A DNA stretch of 64,000 bases from Flavobacteriaceae bacterium UBA5534 (GTDB lineage: Bacteria; Bacteroidota; Bacteroidia; Flavobacteriales; Flavobacteriaceae): positions 171,676 to 235,675 of the forward strand of contig DINS01000035.1 in the NCBI GenBank assembly GCA_002426015.1. Reading direction: 5' to 3'. The position numbers were made by a program, and so were the translations under genes. How positions within the stretch are numbered: position 1 is the first letter of the stretch; each line of letters begins with the position of its first letter. Positions 52,347 to 61,187 of this stretch are shown here, piece after piece. The notes under the pieces are model-generated. The model was not told where the DNA came from. It saw only the letters and a program-made list of their open reading frames with translations, and ran no database searches.

Positions 52347-53276
52347 ATGGGCAAATCGATTCTTCATATCACTAACGGAAATAGTCTTACAGATTATCTT
52401 AAGGAACTTAATATTGAAGGTTCTATTTTGTCTTGGCAAGAAATGCTATGCGAAGGACCAACAACCGAATTGATAGATTCCGATGAGTTTTTCAAAATAA
52501 GAAAGCAGTTTTTACTCGATTATTATGATATAGAGGTCAATGAAAATGAATTTAGAGAAGAATTGGATATTCTAAATCACCTCGAAAACTATAAAGAGAT
52601 TGTGCTTTGGTTTGAATATGATCTATTCTGTCACATCAATCTCATTGCGGTAATCAGTCTCATAAGACAGAAAAAAATTGAACTTCCACTCTACTTGGTT
52701 TGCAGTGGTCGTGTTGAAGGAGAAAAAGATTTAAAAGGCTTGACCGAGTTAAATCCACAACAATTGCAACAACATTATGAAGCCAAAAGAAAATTGACAA
52801 CCGATGATATTGACCTAATGTCCTCCCTTTGGAGAACCTATTGCGGAAAAGATCACAATCTGTTTAAAGCTACCATTGTCAAAAAATCATCCTTTCAATA
52901 CTTAAGCAATTGTTTAAAAGCCCATTTAAAGCGTTTTCCAGATTCTAAAACCGGATTATCAACTTTGGAAAACCATATATTAAGCTTGATAAAAAAGCAC
53001 GACATCAAATCAAGGCAACATTTATTGGGCTATGTCTTGAATTACCAAGGATATTATGGTTTTGGCGATTTACAATTAATGAGAAAAATCAACAAACTTT
53101 CTATCTTTTTTGATGAGAACGACAATGGATTGCTTTTGAACAGAAAAGGACATGAAGCCATTTTAGGTCAACACAATTTTGCATCCGAATTAAATAACAA
53201 TATGTATTTTGGTGGTGTGCAAAAACTCGACTTTCTATTTAGTAAAACACAAAATAAACTTATAAAAACAGCATAA
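52347..53276 (+). CDS. DUF1835 family protein
   Basis: 309 residues, cytosolic. The N-terminal ~110 residues match DUF1835 (SILHITNGNSLTDYLKEL near 4-21, then LSWQEMLCEGPTT, then VLWFEYDLFCHINL). Beyond about 190 a helical C-terminal region follows. Function unknown. It starts 1 bp after the SUI1 gene and shares its last base with the nucleoside phosphorylase start, so the three form a tight operon. Confidence 0.88.
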   Translation: MGKSILHITNGNSLTDYLKELNIEGSILSWQEMLCEGPTTELIDSDEFFKIRKQFLLDYYDIEVNENEFREELDILNHLENYKEIVLWFEYDLFCHINLIAVISLIRQKKIELPLYLVCSGRVEGEKDLKGLTELNPQQLQQHYEAKRKLTTDDIDLMSSLWRTYCGKDHNLFKATIVKKSSFQYLSNCLKAHLKRFPDSKTGLSTLENHILSLIKKHDIKSRQHLLGYVLNYQGYYGFGDLQLMRKINKLSIFFDENDNGLLLNRKGHEAILGQHNFASELNNNMYFGGVQKLDFLFSKTQNKLIKTA

Positions 53277-54145
53277 TGCCTATAAAATCTTCTGAACTTA
53301 TTCTTAACAATGATGGAAGCGTCTATCATCTCAATTTACGACCAGAGCATATTGCCAATACCATCATTACAGTTGGAGACCCTGATCGTGTAGATGGTGT
53401 GACCAAGTATTTTGATTCGATTGAATTTCAAACAAAGAAAAGAGAATTCCATACTCAAACAGGAACTTATAAGGGAAAACGAATGACTGTTATTTCAACA
53501 GGAATAGGAACTGATAACATTGACATTGTGTTTAATGAACTGGATGCACTGGTCAACATCGATCTCGAAAAACGTATTGTAAAGAATAAATTAACCTCGT
53601 TGGACATTGTTCGTATTGGGACATCTGGTTCTATCCAAAAGGAAATTCCAGTTGATTCTTTTTTGATAAGTGATTATGCAGTTGGCTTTGATAGCTTGCT
53701 GCACTTTTACGATAGTAAACATGTACAATATGAAGCGATTTCTGAAGCAATAATGAAGCACACCAATTGGTTTTCATCAAAATCAAAACCGTATGTAGTG
53801 AAATGTGACGAATCCCTATATAAGAAGTTGAGTTCAGAAAAAACATTCAAAGGATTTACAGCCACAAACGTTGGTTTTTATGGCCCTCAAGGGCGTATCT
53901 TAAGATTACCGCTTGAAGATAACGACTTGAATGATAAGTTAGCGACATTTGATTATAACCAAATGCCCATAACCAATATGGAGATGGAGACTTCGGCCAT
54001 ATATGGTTTAGCAAATTTATTGGGTCATAAAGCATTATCTATGAATGCAATTATCGCCAATAGGGCAACTGGTGAGTTTAGCAGTGATTCAAAAGGAATT
54101 GTAGATGAATTGATTGTCTATAGCTTGAATAAATTGGCAGAATAA
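53276..54145 (+). CDS. Uridine-phosphorylase-like nucleoside phosphorylase
   Basis: 289 residues of the nucleoside phosphorylase I fold: TVGDPDRVDGV (phosphate-binding loop, 32-42), STGIGTDNIDIV, DIVRIGTSGSIQ and NMEMETSAIYGLANL. It cleaves a nucleoside with phosphate to base and ribose-1-phosphate; the substrate is not certain, but uridine is plausible. The start overlaps DUF1835 by one base. The sequence after the stop carries a hairpin (54171-54186). Confidence 0.92.
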   Translation: MPIKSSELILNNDGSVYHLNLRPEHIANTIITVGDPDRVDGVTKYFDSIEFQTKKREFHTQTGTYKGKRMTVISTGIGTDNIDIVFNELDALVNIDLEKRIVKNKLTSLDIVRIGTSGSIQKEIPVDSFLISDYAVGFDSLLHFYDSKHVQYEAISEAIMKHTNWFSSKSKPYVVKCDESLYKKLSSEKTFKGFTATNVGFYGPQGRILRLPLEDNDLNDKLATFDYNQMPITNMEMETSAIYGLANLLGHKALSMNAIIANRATGEFSSDSKGIVDELIVYSLNKLAE

Positions 54146-54170
54146 ATTTAGAGACTTAAATTATTAATCT

Positions 54171-54186
54171 TGGCGTATTTGCGCCA
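54171..54186. repeat. Short hairpin repeat after the nucleoside phosphorylase gene
   Basis: TGGCG ... CGCCA, 5-bp stem with a 6-nt loop, within a GCGTATTTGCGCCATTGCGAGA sequence of the common Flavobacterial intergenic type. It is too short and T-poor to be called a terminator firmly. Confidence 0.4.
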
Positions 54187-54205
54187 TTGCGAGACATATT
54201 AAACT

Positions 54206-55060
54206 TTGAAAACAATAAAAATAGGTGGTGTTCCTGAACATTTTAACTTGGCATGGTATTTAACCCTTAAAAACGGTGAATACAAAGCTCAAGGCATCAA
54301 CTTGCGTTGGGAAGATTATTATGGAGGAACAGGTCAAATGAACAAAGCACTTCGCAATGGAGACATTGATATGGCTGTGATTTTGACCGAAGGCATTATT
54401 AAGGACATTGTAGAGGGTAACCCAAGCAAAATAGTACAAACATTTGTACAATCACCATTAATTTGGGGAATTCATGTAGCACACGATTCAAAATTTAAAA
54501 CCAACGATGATATAAGAGGTAAACGCGCTGCTATTAGCCGTTATGGGTCTGGTTCACATTTAATGGCCTATATCAATGCCGAAAACAATAACTGGAACCT
54601 AGAAAAAGACTTAAAATTTGAGGTCATTCAAGATTTAGAAGGTGCAGTAAAGGCCTTAAGCAATGGTGATGCAGATTATTTTATGTGGGAAAAATTTACC
54701 ACAAAGCCTTTGGTCGATGACAAAATATTTAAGTGTATTGACCATTGTCCAACCCCATGGCCTTGTTTTGTAATAGCTGTACGTGATGAATTTTTAGAAT
54801 CCAATGAAGATGATGTAAAAACGATACTGGAAATTATTAATAATACTACGGTAGAGTTTAAAGACATTCCAAGTATAGATAAAACCATCGCCAACCGTTA
54901 CCACCAGAAGCTCAAGGATGTACAGGAGTGGTTGTCATTGACAGAGTGGTCACAAGAACTCATCAGCGAAGCAACGGTCGATAAAGTACAAAGAGAGCTA
55001 GTCGAACTGGAAATCATGAAAAAGCAGAAAAGTTACAATCAAATAGTACGGATTTTGTGA
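54206..55060 (+). CDS. Cytosolic periplasmic-binding-protein-like protein (NMT1/THI5-like)
   Basis: 284 residues, with the type II periplasmic-binding fold: IKIGGVPEHFNLAWYLT, EDYYGGTGQMNKALRNGDIDMAV and AISRYGSGSHLMAYINA. No signal peptide precedes it, because a stop (54200) immediately precedes the TTG start at 54206. So it is not a usual ABC-transporter solute-binding protein, and no ABC genes are near. A cytoplasmic binding or enzyme role (compare MqnA/MqnD and THI5) is possible. Confidence 0.75.
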   Translation: MKTIKIGGVPEHFNLAWYLTLKNGEYKAQGINLRWEDYYGGTGQMNKALRNGDIDMAVILTEGIIKDIVEGNPSKIVQTFVQSPLIWGIHVAHDSKFKTNDDIRGKRAAISRYGSGSHLMAYINAENNNWNLEKDLKFEVIQDLEGAVKALSNGDADYFMWEKFTTKPLVDDKIFKCIDHCPTPWPCFVIAVRDEFLESNEDDVKTILEIINNTTVEFKDIPSIDKTIANRYHQKLKDVQEWLSLTEWSQELISEATVDKVQRELVELEIMKKQKSYNQIVRIL

Positions 55061-55199
55061 CGTTAAAACGTACTCATTACATACTCATATTTAACAAAAC
55101 ATTAAGTTTTTTCGCTTCAACTACTTACTTATCAATTTTTTAATTACATTTGTTATAACCGAATTGTCAAATCCCGAACTTGACTGAAACCTATAACAT

Positions 55200-55388
55200 A
55201 TGATTATGATAATTACTTTTACTCTTACATTTTTAGTTATAGTGAATTTTTTACTACTTGCTTTTAGTTGCAATAAGACAACTAAAAAAGAAGCAGTAGA
55301 AAGGCCTCACATTATTAAGGAAAAGAGAGAAAGAACAGTTCCTACCACTCAATTGGCTTCAAACCAGCTTGCTCCAACAGGGAGTTAG
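55200..55388 (+). CDS. Small membrane-anchored protein
   Basis: 62 residues: one hydrophobic helix (about 2-22) ending AFSC, which could be a lipobox-like site or a simple anchor, then a charged, proline-containing tail ending LAPTGS. The last 47 bp overlap the convergent ung gene. No functional motif. Start could also be the next ATG at 55206. Confidence 0.5.
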   Translation: MIMIITFTLTFLVIVNFLLLAFSCNKTTKKEAVERPHIIKEKRERTVPTTQLASNQLAPTGS

Positions 55389-56007
55389 TTTTACTAAAAT
55401 GCTTATTGCCAAACCAATAACCTCTATTAGCACTTAAAGGCGAAGGATGCCCTGTAGCCAGTATTTTATGCTTTGAAGTGTCTATAAGTTTTGATTTCTG
55501 TTTGGCAAATCCTCCCCAAAGTAGAAATACCACATTTTCTTTTTTGTCGCTAATAGTTCTTATCACTGCATCTGTAAAGATTTCCCAGCCTCTTTTTTGA
55601 TGACTACCAGCTTGGTGGGCTCTAACCGTTAATGTTGCGTTCAATAACAATACACCTTGCTTTGCCCAGCGTTCCAAATTACCCGATTTTGGATACGGAA
55701 TGCTCAAATCTGATTCAATTTCTTTAAAAATATTGATAAGAGATGGAGGATGCGCTATACTATCGTTTACCGAAAAACATAAACCATTGGCCTGACCTAT
55801 ACCATGATAAGGATCCTGACCGATGATAACGACTTTTAAATTGTCAAAAGGACACCAATCAAAAGCTGCAAAAATCTGTTTGCCTGGAGGATAGCATTTG
55901 TGAGTTGTATATTCTTTTTTCACAAACCTTTGTAAATTCTCAAAATAAGGTGTATCAAATTCGGCTTGTAAAAGAGGTTTCCAGCTTTGATGTATCGTTA
56001 CGTCCAT
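55342..56007 (-). CDS. ung: Uracil-DNA glycosylase
   Basis: 221 residues, family 1 UDG. The catalytic GQDPYHG (Asp about 65) and HPSPLS motif (His in the DNA intercalation loop) are present; LLNATLTVRAHQAGSH is the uracil-binding strand. It removes uracil from DNA after cytosine deamination. The coding end overlaps the small gene at 55200 by 47 bp; divergent from mutS2. Confidence 0.96.
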   Translation of the reverse strand: MDVTIHQSWKPLLQAEFDTPYFENLQRFVKKEYTTHKCYPPGKQIFAAFDWCPFDNLKVVIIGQDPYHGIGQANGLCFSVNDSIAHPPSLINIFKEIESDLSIPYPKSGNLERWAKQGVLLLNATLTVRAHQAGSHQKRGWEIFTDAVIRTISDKKENVVFLLWGGFAKQKSKLIDTSKHKILATGHPSPLSANRGYWFGNKHFSKTNSLLEQAGLKPIEW

Positions 56008-56017
56008 TAAAAATAGT

Positions 56018-56025
56018 TACTTTTG
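56018..56025 (+). promoter_or_regulatory. Putative -7 promoter element TACTTTTG for mutS2
   Basis: Exact TAnnTTTG match in the GTTACTTTTGTA sequence shared with 50933, 28 bp before the ATG at 56053. Confidence 0.5.
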
Positions 56026-56052
56026 TATTGCTAAAATAGGATTTATATTAGA

Positions 56053-58218
56053 ATGATTCATATTCACGAAAAAACATTACAAGATATTGAATTTTATACA
56101 GTTTTAAGACAGGTTTCTGAATACTGCATAACATCATTGGGCAAAGAAAAAACATTGTCCTTATTGCCTTTTTCGTCAAAAGATGAAGTCATCGAAGCGT
56201 TGAGTTACAGCAATGAATATTTAGCATCCTTGCACAATGATAATCGAATCTCAAATCATGGGTTTGAGCCAATAACAAAAGAATTACAATATTTAAAGAT
56301 AGAAAACTCCTTTTTAGAGACCTCAAGTTTTAAAAAAATAGCTTCTATTTCGCAAAACTGTAACGATATCATTTTATTTCTAAAAAAATTTGAGGACTAT
56401 TATCCTAATTTGTACCAATTTTCATCTTCAATAGAAGTCACTAAAGCATTAATTGAAAACGTAGAAAGCATTATTGACCGATTTGGTGATGTTAAGGACA
56501 AAGCATCTGATGAATTGTTTAGGTTGCGACAAGACATCAATGCCATTAAAGGGAAAATCAATCAGAGTTTTGCATCTGCATTAAACACTTACAGCACACT
56601 CGATTATTTGGACGACATCAGGGAGTCGGTTATGGATAACAAACGTGTATTGGCTGTAAAAGCTATGTATCGCCGCAAAGTAAAAGGTGCCATTTTGGGA
56701 GGAAGCAAGACAGGTAGCATTGTTTATATTGAGCCAGAAACAACATTTCGTTACACACGAGAACTCAATAATTTAGAATTTGATGAACAAGAAGAAGTCA
56801 CTCGTATCTTAAAACAGCTTACCGAGTTTGTACGCCCTTTTACACCTTTATTGAAACAGTATCAGGAGTTTTTGACTGCAATGGATGTCATTTCCGCAAA
56901 AGCCAAATATGCTAACGACATTAATGGTATTTTGCCTAAAATAAATGATGATAAGTTATACGTTTTAAGAGATGCCTATCATCCACTACTCTTTGTGTCC
57001 AATCAAAAAAAGAAGTTAAAAACATTTCCACAATCAATTGAATTAAACACCCAAAATCGCATTATTGTCATCTCTGGCCCAAATGCAGGAGGAAAAAGTA
57101 TCACTCTAAAAACGGTTGGATTGTTACAGGTGATGCTGCAAAGCGGTATCTTGATTCCTGTACATGAACGAAGCAATGTTTGTTTGTTTGATCGAATTTT
57201 AAGTGATATTGGTGATAATCAGTCAATTGAAAATCACTTGAGTACTTACAGCTATCGTTTGAAACAGATGAATTATTTCCTAAAAAAATGCAATAAAAAC
57301 ACACTATTTCTTATCGATGAATTTGGGACAGGTAGTGATCCAGAACTTGGTGGTGCCTTGGCAGAAACGTTTTTGGAAGAGTTTTACCATCGTGAAGCCT
57401 ACGGCATCATCACAACCCACTACTCCAACCTCAAGATATTGGCCAATGAGTTACCTTTTATGCAAAACGCCAATATGTTGTTTGACGAAAAAAGTTTGGA
57501 ACCTATATACAAGTTGGCATTAGGCCAAGCTGGTAGCTCCTTCACATTTGAAGTCGCACAAAAAAATGGCATTCCTTATAGCTTGATCAATCGTGCCAAA
57601 AAGAAAATTGAAAGAGGAAAAGTACGGTTCGACGCAACCATTGCAAAACTTCAGAAAGAGCGAAGCAAACTCGAAAAAACAGAACAATCGTTGAAGCTCA
57701 ATGAAAAAAAGAAACAATCGGAAGCCGAAAAACTGGAAGAGATAAACACAAAAATACAAAAGAAGTTAGAAAGCTATCAAGAACTGTATGACAGCAACCA
57801 ACGTTTGATTTATTTAGGGCAAAAACTAAATGATATTGCAGAAAAATATTTTGACAATAAAAAGAAACGAGAATTGATGGATGAATTGTTTAAGTTGGTA
57901 CAGATTGAGAATTCCAAGCGAAAAAAGGTGTCTGCTAAAGAAAAGAAAGTCCAAAAAACCAAAGAACAAAAAATCATCAAGGAAGCTGAAAAAACTGTAA
58001 AAGTCATTCGCCAAAAGAAAAAAGCAGCCAAGAAAAAAGTTGAGGCAGCACCAAAACCAAAACCTGTTTTTAAGGTTGGTGACAGAGTTCGACTGCAAGA
58101 TGGCAGAGCGGTTGGGAGTATTGATAAACTCGAAAAAAATAAAGCTGTTATCAATTATGGTATGTTTACGACCAATGTAAGTGTTGAACAATTAGAATTA
58201 GTAGAACCTTCAAAATGA
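56053..58218 (+). CDS. MutS2-type protein without a Smr domain
   Basis: 721 residues: N-terminal clamp-like helical region (1-310), ATPase domain with Walker A SGPNAGGKSITLK (about 341-353) and LIDEFGTGSDPELGGALAE, a long coiled coil (about 510-600) and a KOW-like C-terminal domain (VFKVGDRVRLQDGRAVGSI). Canonical MutS2 (about 780 residues) has a Smr nuclease at the C-terminus; none is seen here, as in Flavobacteriaceae generally. It may act on blocked ribosomes or recombination intermediates rather than as a nuclease. The stop overlaps the DCC gene by four bases. Confidence 0.9.
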   Translation: MIHIHEKTLQDIEFYTVLRQVSEYCITSLGKEKTLSLLPFSSKDEVIEALSYSNEYLASLHNDNRISNHGFEPITKELQYLKIENSFLETSSFKKIASISQNCNDIILFLKKFEDYYPNLYQFSSSIEVTKALIENVESIIDRFGDVKDKASDELFRLRQDINAIKGKINQSFASALNTYSTLDYLDDIRESVMDNKRVLAVKAMYRRKVKGAILGGSKTGSIVYIEPETTFRYTRELNNLEFDEQEEVTRILKQLTEFVRPFTPLLKQYQEFLTAMDVISAKAKYANDINGILPKINDDKLYVLRDAYHPLLFVSNQKKKLKTFPQSIELNTQNRIIVISGPNAGGKSITLKTVGLLQVMLQSGILIPVHERSNVCLFDRILSDIGDNQSIENHLSTYSYRLKQMNYFLKKCNKNTLFLIDEFGTGSDPELGGALAETFLEEFYHREAYGIITTHYSNLKILANELPFMQNANMLFDEKSLEPIYKLALGQAGSSFTFEVAQKNGIPYSLINRAKKKIERGKVRFDATIAKLQKERSKLEKTEQSLKLNEKKKQSEAEKLEEINTKIQKKLESYQELYDSNQRLIYLGQKLNDIAEKYFDNKKKRELMDELFKLVQIENSKRKKVSAKEKKVQKTKEQKIIKEAEKTVKVIRQKKKAAKKKVEAAPKPKPVFKVGDRVRLQDGRAVGSIDKLEKNKAVINYGMFTTNVSVEQLELVEPSK

Positions 58219-58628
58219 CAGAACTTCCAAAACATAAGCAACTTATTTTGTTTGATGGTGTTTGCAATCTTTGTGACGCTTCGGTTCAATATATCATTAA
58301 GCATGATAAAAAAGATATGTTTCGCTATACAGCCTTACAAAGTGAAGTCGGACAAGAAATCATTAAAAAATTTAATATAGACACATCAAAAACAGATTCC
58401 ATCCTACTATATTCTGAAGATAATGGCATTTCTTATAAATCTACCGCAGCTTTAAAGATTGCCTCTCGTCTTGGGTTTCCAAGAAATATAGCCACTGTTT
58501 TTCTTATCATCCCTACATTTATAAGAAACTGGGTGTATGACTATATTGCTAAAAATCGCTATAAATGGTATGGCAAAAAGGAAGAGTGCATGATTCCTAC
58601 GCAAGAATTAAAGTCAAAATTTTTATAA
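58215..58628 (+). CDS. DCC-type (DUF393) thiol-disulfide oxidoreductase-like protein
   Basis: 137 residues. The DCC motif is in LFDGVCNLCDASVQYI (DGxCxxC, residues about 14-20). The family resembles thioredoxin-like oxidoreductases of unknown substrate. It is translationally coupled to mutS2 by a four-base overlap and followed by a terminator (58647), so both are on one mRNA. Confidence 0.88.
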   Translation: MTELPKHKQLILFDGVCNLCDASVQYIIKHDKKDMFRYTALQSEVGQEIIKKFNIDTSKTDSILLYSEDNGISYKSTAALKIASRLGFPRNIATVFLIIPTFIRNWVYDYIAKNRYKWYGKKEECMIPTQELKSKFL

Positions 58629-59037
58629 AGGGTAAGTTTATTGCATAAAAAAGCCCCATTCGGGGAAAAGGGCTTTTCTAACAATTAACAACTAACTTAA
58701 AAACTAATTTAACTTAAAAAACAAAATTTTACTTTAGTAATTATTGAGGGAATAATGATTTGATTAATAGCACGTTATTTTGATATTGTAAATGTATATT
58801 AATGTCTGTCGCAATAATAAAATTCTCGTTGAATGCCTTAAAAAAATTGTTTAAAAATGAGAAAATGTCAAAATCATCTATGAGTTGCACAATTTTAATC
58901 CACTGAAAAATAAACACTTACTGTTTCCCTAACTCAAAACACACATTCACTTGCTAAAACAACCACTTCACGCATCATAGCTTTTAATGCTTGTCAACTT
59001 CCTATAGTTTTATTGTGAATTTAAAACCATCACAATT
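58629..59037. other. Intergenic region (409 bp) between the DCC gene and the MuiA-like gene
   Basis: Contains the terminator at 58647-58677 and then about 350 AT-rich bases with no ORF of note. It must hold the promoter of the gene at 59038; a TAGTTTTA box near 59003 is a weak candidate. Nothing else is seen. Confidence 0.4.
58647..58677 (+). terminator. Intrinsic terminator of the mutS2-DCC operon
   Basis: AAAAGCCC / GGGCTTTT stem (a competing inner CCCC/GGGG pair is also possible), 20 bp past the DCC gene stop, with an A run before and TTTT after. Confidence 0.75.
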
Positions 59038-61182
59038 ATGAAAAAGCTATTTTATTTACTCTTTTTAATGACAACTCTGTCGTTTTCTAGCAACCCAACA
59101 CCTACAACAATTAGTGATGTTACAGTCTATTTAAGTGGTGCACAAGTGACCAGAACCGCAACTATTAAGCTACCAGTTGGTACTACTGAATTCACTTTCG
59201 ATAAATTGTCGCCATATATACAAGAAGCCAGTATTCAAGTTTCCGGATTAAAAAGTGCCTCTATTTTATCTATTAATTTTGGCATCAATTATTTGTCTAA
59301 ACAAAATCAAACTGAATCGGTCGAAGCGTTTCAAGACCAAATCAAGTCATTTTTAGATAAAATTCAGATGGAAGACGGTTTGATTGCAGGATTTAATGAA
59401 GAATTGAGTGTCATTCAATCTAATAGACATTTGGGCAATGACAGTCAGGTGGTCAATCTTGAAAAACTAAAACAATTTACAGACTATTATAGAACCCGAA
59501 TTACAGAAATTAAAAGTAGTATTTATGCGTCTGAAAAGAAGAAACATAGCTTTCAAAAAGAGATATCAGACATTCAAAAGCAATTAGCAGAGCTTAACGT
59601 GAATGACAAAGTACAAACTGGCGAAATAAAGATAAAACTAAACGCTTCAACAGCGACCACATTAGATATTATTATCAAATACAATGTCATCAATGCTGGT
59701 TGGTTCCCTATTTATGACCTTAAGGCAGACAAAATCAATGCGCCTTTACAATTGGCATACAAAGCACATGTATACCAAAGCACAGGAAACAAATGGGAAA
59801 ATGTAAAACTGACACTATCCACAAGTGATCCAAATACCAATAATCTAAAGCCTGAAGTCAATACAAAATACCTCAATTTCATAAGTCATAATACTTATTA
59901 CAATAACAATGCGACCAAAAGCTACAACTACAAATACAACCCAATGGTACAGACGGTTTCTGGTATTGTGACAGCAAACGATGGTTCGCCTCTTCCTGGA
60001 GTCAATGTCATTGAGAAAGGCACAACCAATGGAGTGCAAACTGACTTTGATGGCAATTATACTCTAAAAATAAGTACAGGAAATGAGCTTGTCTATTCGT
60101 TTATCGGTATGAAGAGTGAATCACTGCCAATACATTCGAGTATTATGAACGTAAGCTTGGATGAAGACGTAGCAATGCTTGATGAAGTTGTGGTTACTGG
60201 ATATGGCACAAGAAGATATGCAAACACATCGTCAGTTACAACAGTGACATCTGAAAATATTGAAAATAGTTTGGCTGGCAAAGTTGCTGGAGTTCAGATA
60301 ATTCAAAGTGGTGGACGACCAGATGATAGACCTATCATTAAATTTAGAGGAGTTGGCTCAACAAATACTGGAATGCAACCATTATATGTTGTCGATGGTC
60401 AAATTTATGATGAATATCAAATTAACAATATCGACCCAAATGATGTTATAGATGCACGTTTGTTAAAAGATGCCACTTCTACAGCGCTTTATGGTAGTAG
60501 AGCTTCCGCAGGAGTTATGATTATTACCACCAAAAAAGGCGAGTACACAACAAATGGTGACGTCATCGAACAAGGCATTACCAACACACGCTTTGAAATT
60601 AAAAAGCCATATACAATACCAAGTGATGGCGATGTGACTGTCATTGAGATTGAAAACTATTCTGTTCCTGCCACTTATGCCTATTTTGCAGCACCTGTAC
60701 TCAATGAGAATGTATTCTTGACTGCCAAAATCGGCAATTGGGAGCAATACAACCTGCTACCTGCCGAAGCTAATGTATATTTTGAAGGTAGTTATTCTGG
60801 CAAAACAAATATCAACCCAATGGCAACAACCGATAGTTTGACAGTGTCGTTAGGTGTTGATCCTAATGTGGTTATAAAACGAACAGAGTTGAATGATTTT
60901 AAAAAGAACCAATACATCGGAAGTAATAAAATTATCAATAAAAAATATGAGCTTGAACTGAAAAACAATAAACAGACAAACATTGATTTGGTGCTTTTCG
61001 ATAGAATTCCGATTAGCCAAAACAGAGACATCAAAGTTGAAGATATTGAAATAGGAAACGCCAATTACGACAGTGAAAAAGGCATCATGGAATGGAAAGT
61101 AAACCTGAAGCCAAACGACAAAAGTACTTACTCGTTTTCTTATTCTATAAAATATCCTAAATACAAACGGGTTAATCTATAA
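59038..61182 (+). CDS. MuiA-like DUF4140/DUF4139 protein with inserted SusC-type plug module
   Basis: 714 residues. A signal peptide (about 1-18) precedes a DUF4140 domain (about 22-90; ISDVTVYLSGAQVTRTA), a helical coiled coil (90-195) and the first part of DUF4139 (about 207-270; NVINAGWFPIYDLKA). DUF4139 is then interrupted by a carboxypeptidase-regulatory-like domain (about 305-375; VSGIVTANDGSPLPGVNVIE, TDFDGNYTLKIS) and a SusC-type TonB plug (about 380-497; LDEVVVTGYG, ATSTALYGSRASAGVMIITT). DUF4139 resumes at about 517 and runs to the end. No barrel follows, so the protein is probably periplasmic or exposed on the outer membrane rather than a TonB receptor. It is a genuine in-frame insertion, not a frameshift artefact. 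Confidence 0.9.
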   Translation: MKKLFYLLFLMTTLSFSSNPTPTTISDVTVYLSGAQVTRTATIKLPVGTTEFTFDKLSPYIQEASIQVSGLKSASILSINFGINYLSKQNQTESVEAFQDQIKSFLDKIQMEDGLIAGFNEELSVIQSNRHLGNDSQVVNLEKLKQFTDYYRTRITEIKSSIYASEKKKHSFQKEISDIQKQLAELNVNDKVQTGEIKIKLNASTATTLDIIIKYNVINAGWFPIYDLKADKINAPLQLAYKAHVYQSTGNKWENVKLTLSTSDPNTNNLKPEVNTKYLNFISHNTYYNNNATKSYNYKYNPMVQTVSGIVTANDGSPLPGVNVIEKGTTNGVQTDFDGNYTLKISTGNELVYSFIGMKSESLPIHSSIMNVSLDEDVAMLDEVVVTGYGTRRYANTSSVTTVTSENIENSLAGKVAGVQIIQSGGRPDDRPIIKFRGVGSTNTGMQPLYVVDGQIYDEYQINNIDPNDVIDARLLKDATSTALYGSRASAGVMIITTKKGEYTTNGDVIEQGITNTRFEIKKPYTIPSDGDVTVIEIENYSVPATYAYFAAPVLNENVFLTAKIGNWEQYNLLPAEANVYFEGSYSGKTNINPMATTDSLTVSLGVDPNVVIKRTELNDFKKNQYIGSNKIINKKYELELKNNKQTNIDLVLFDRIPISQNRDIKVEDIEIGNANYDSEKGIMEWKVNLKPNDKSTYSFSYSIKYPKYKRVNL

Positions 61183-61187
61183 TAAAG

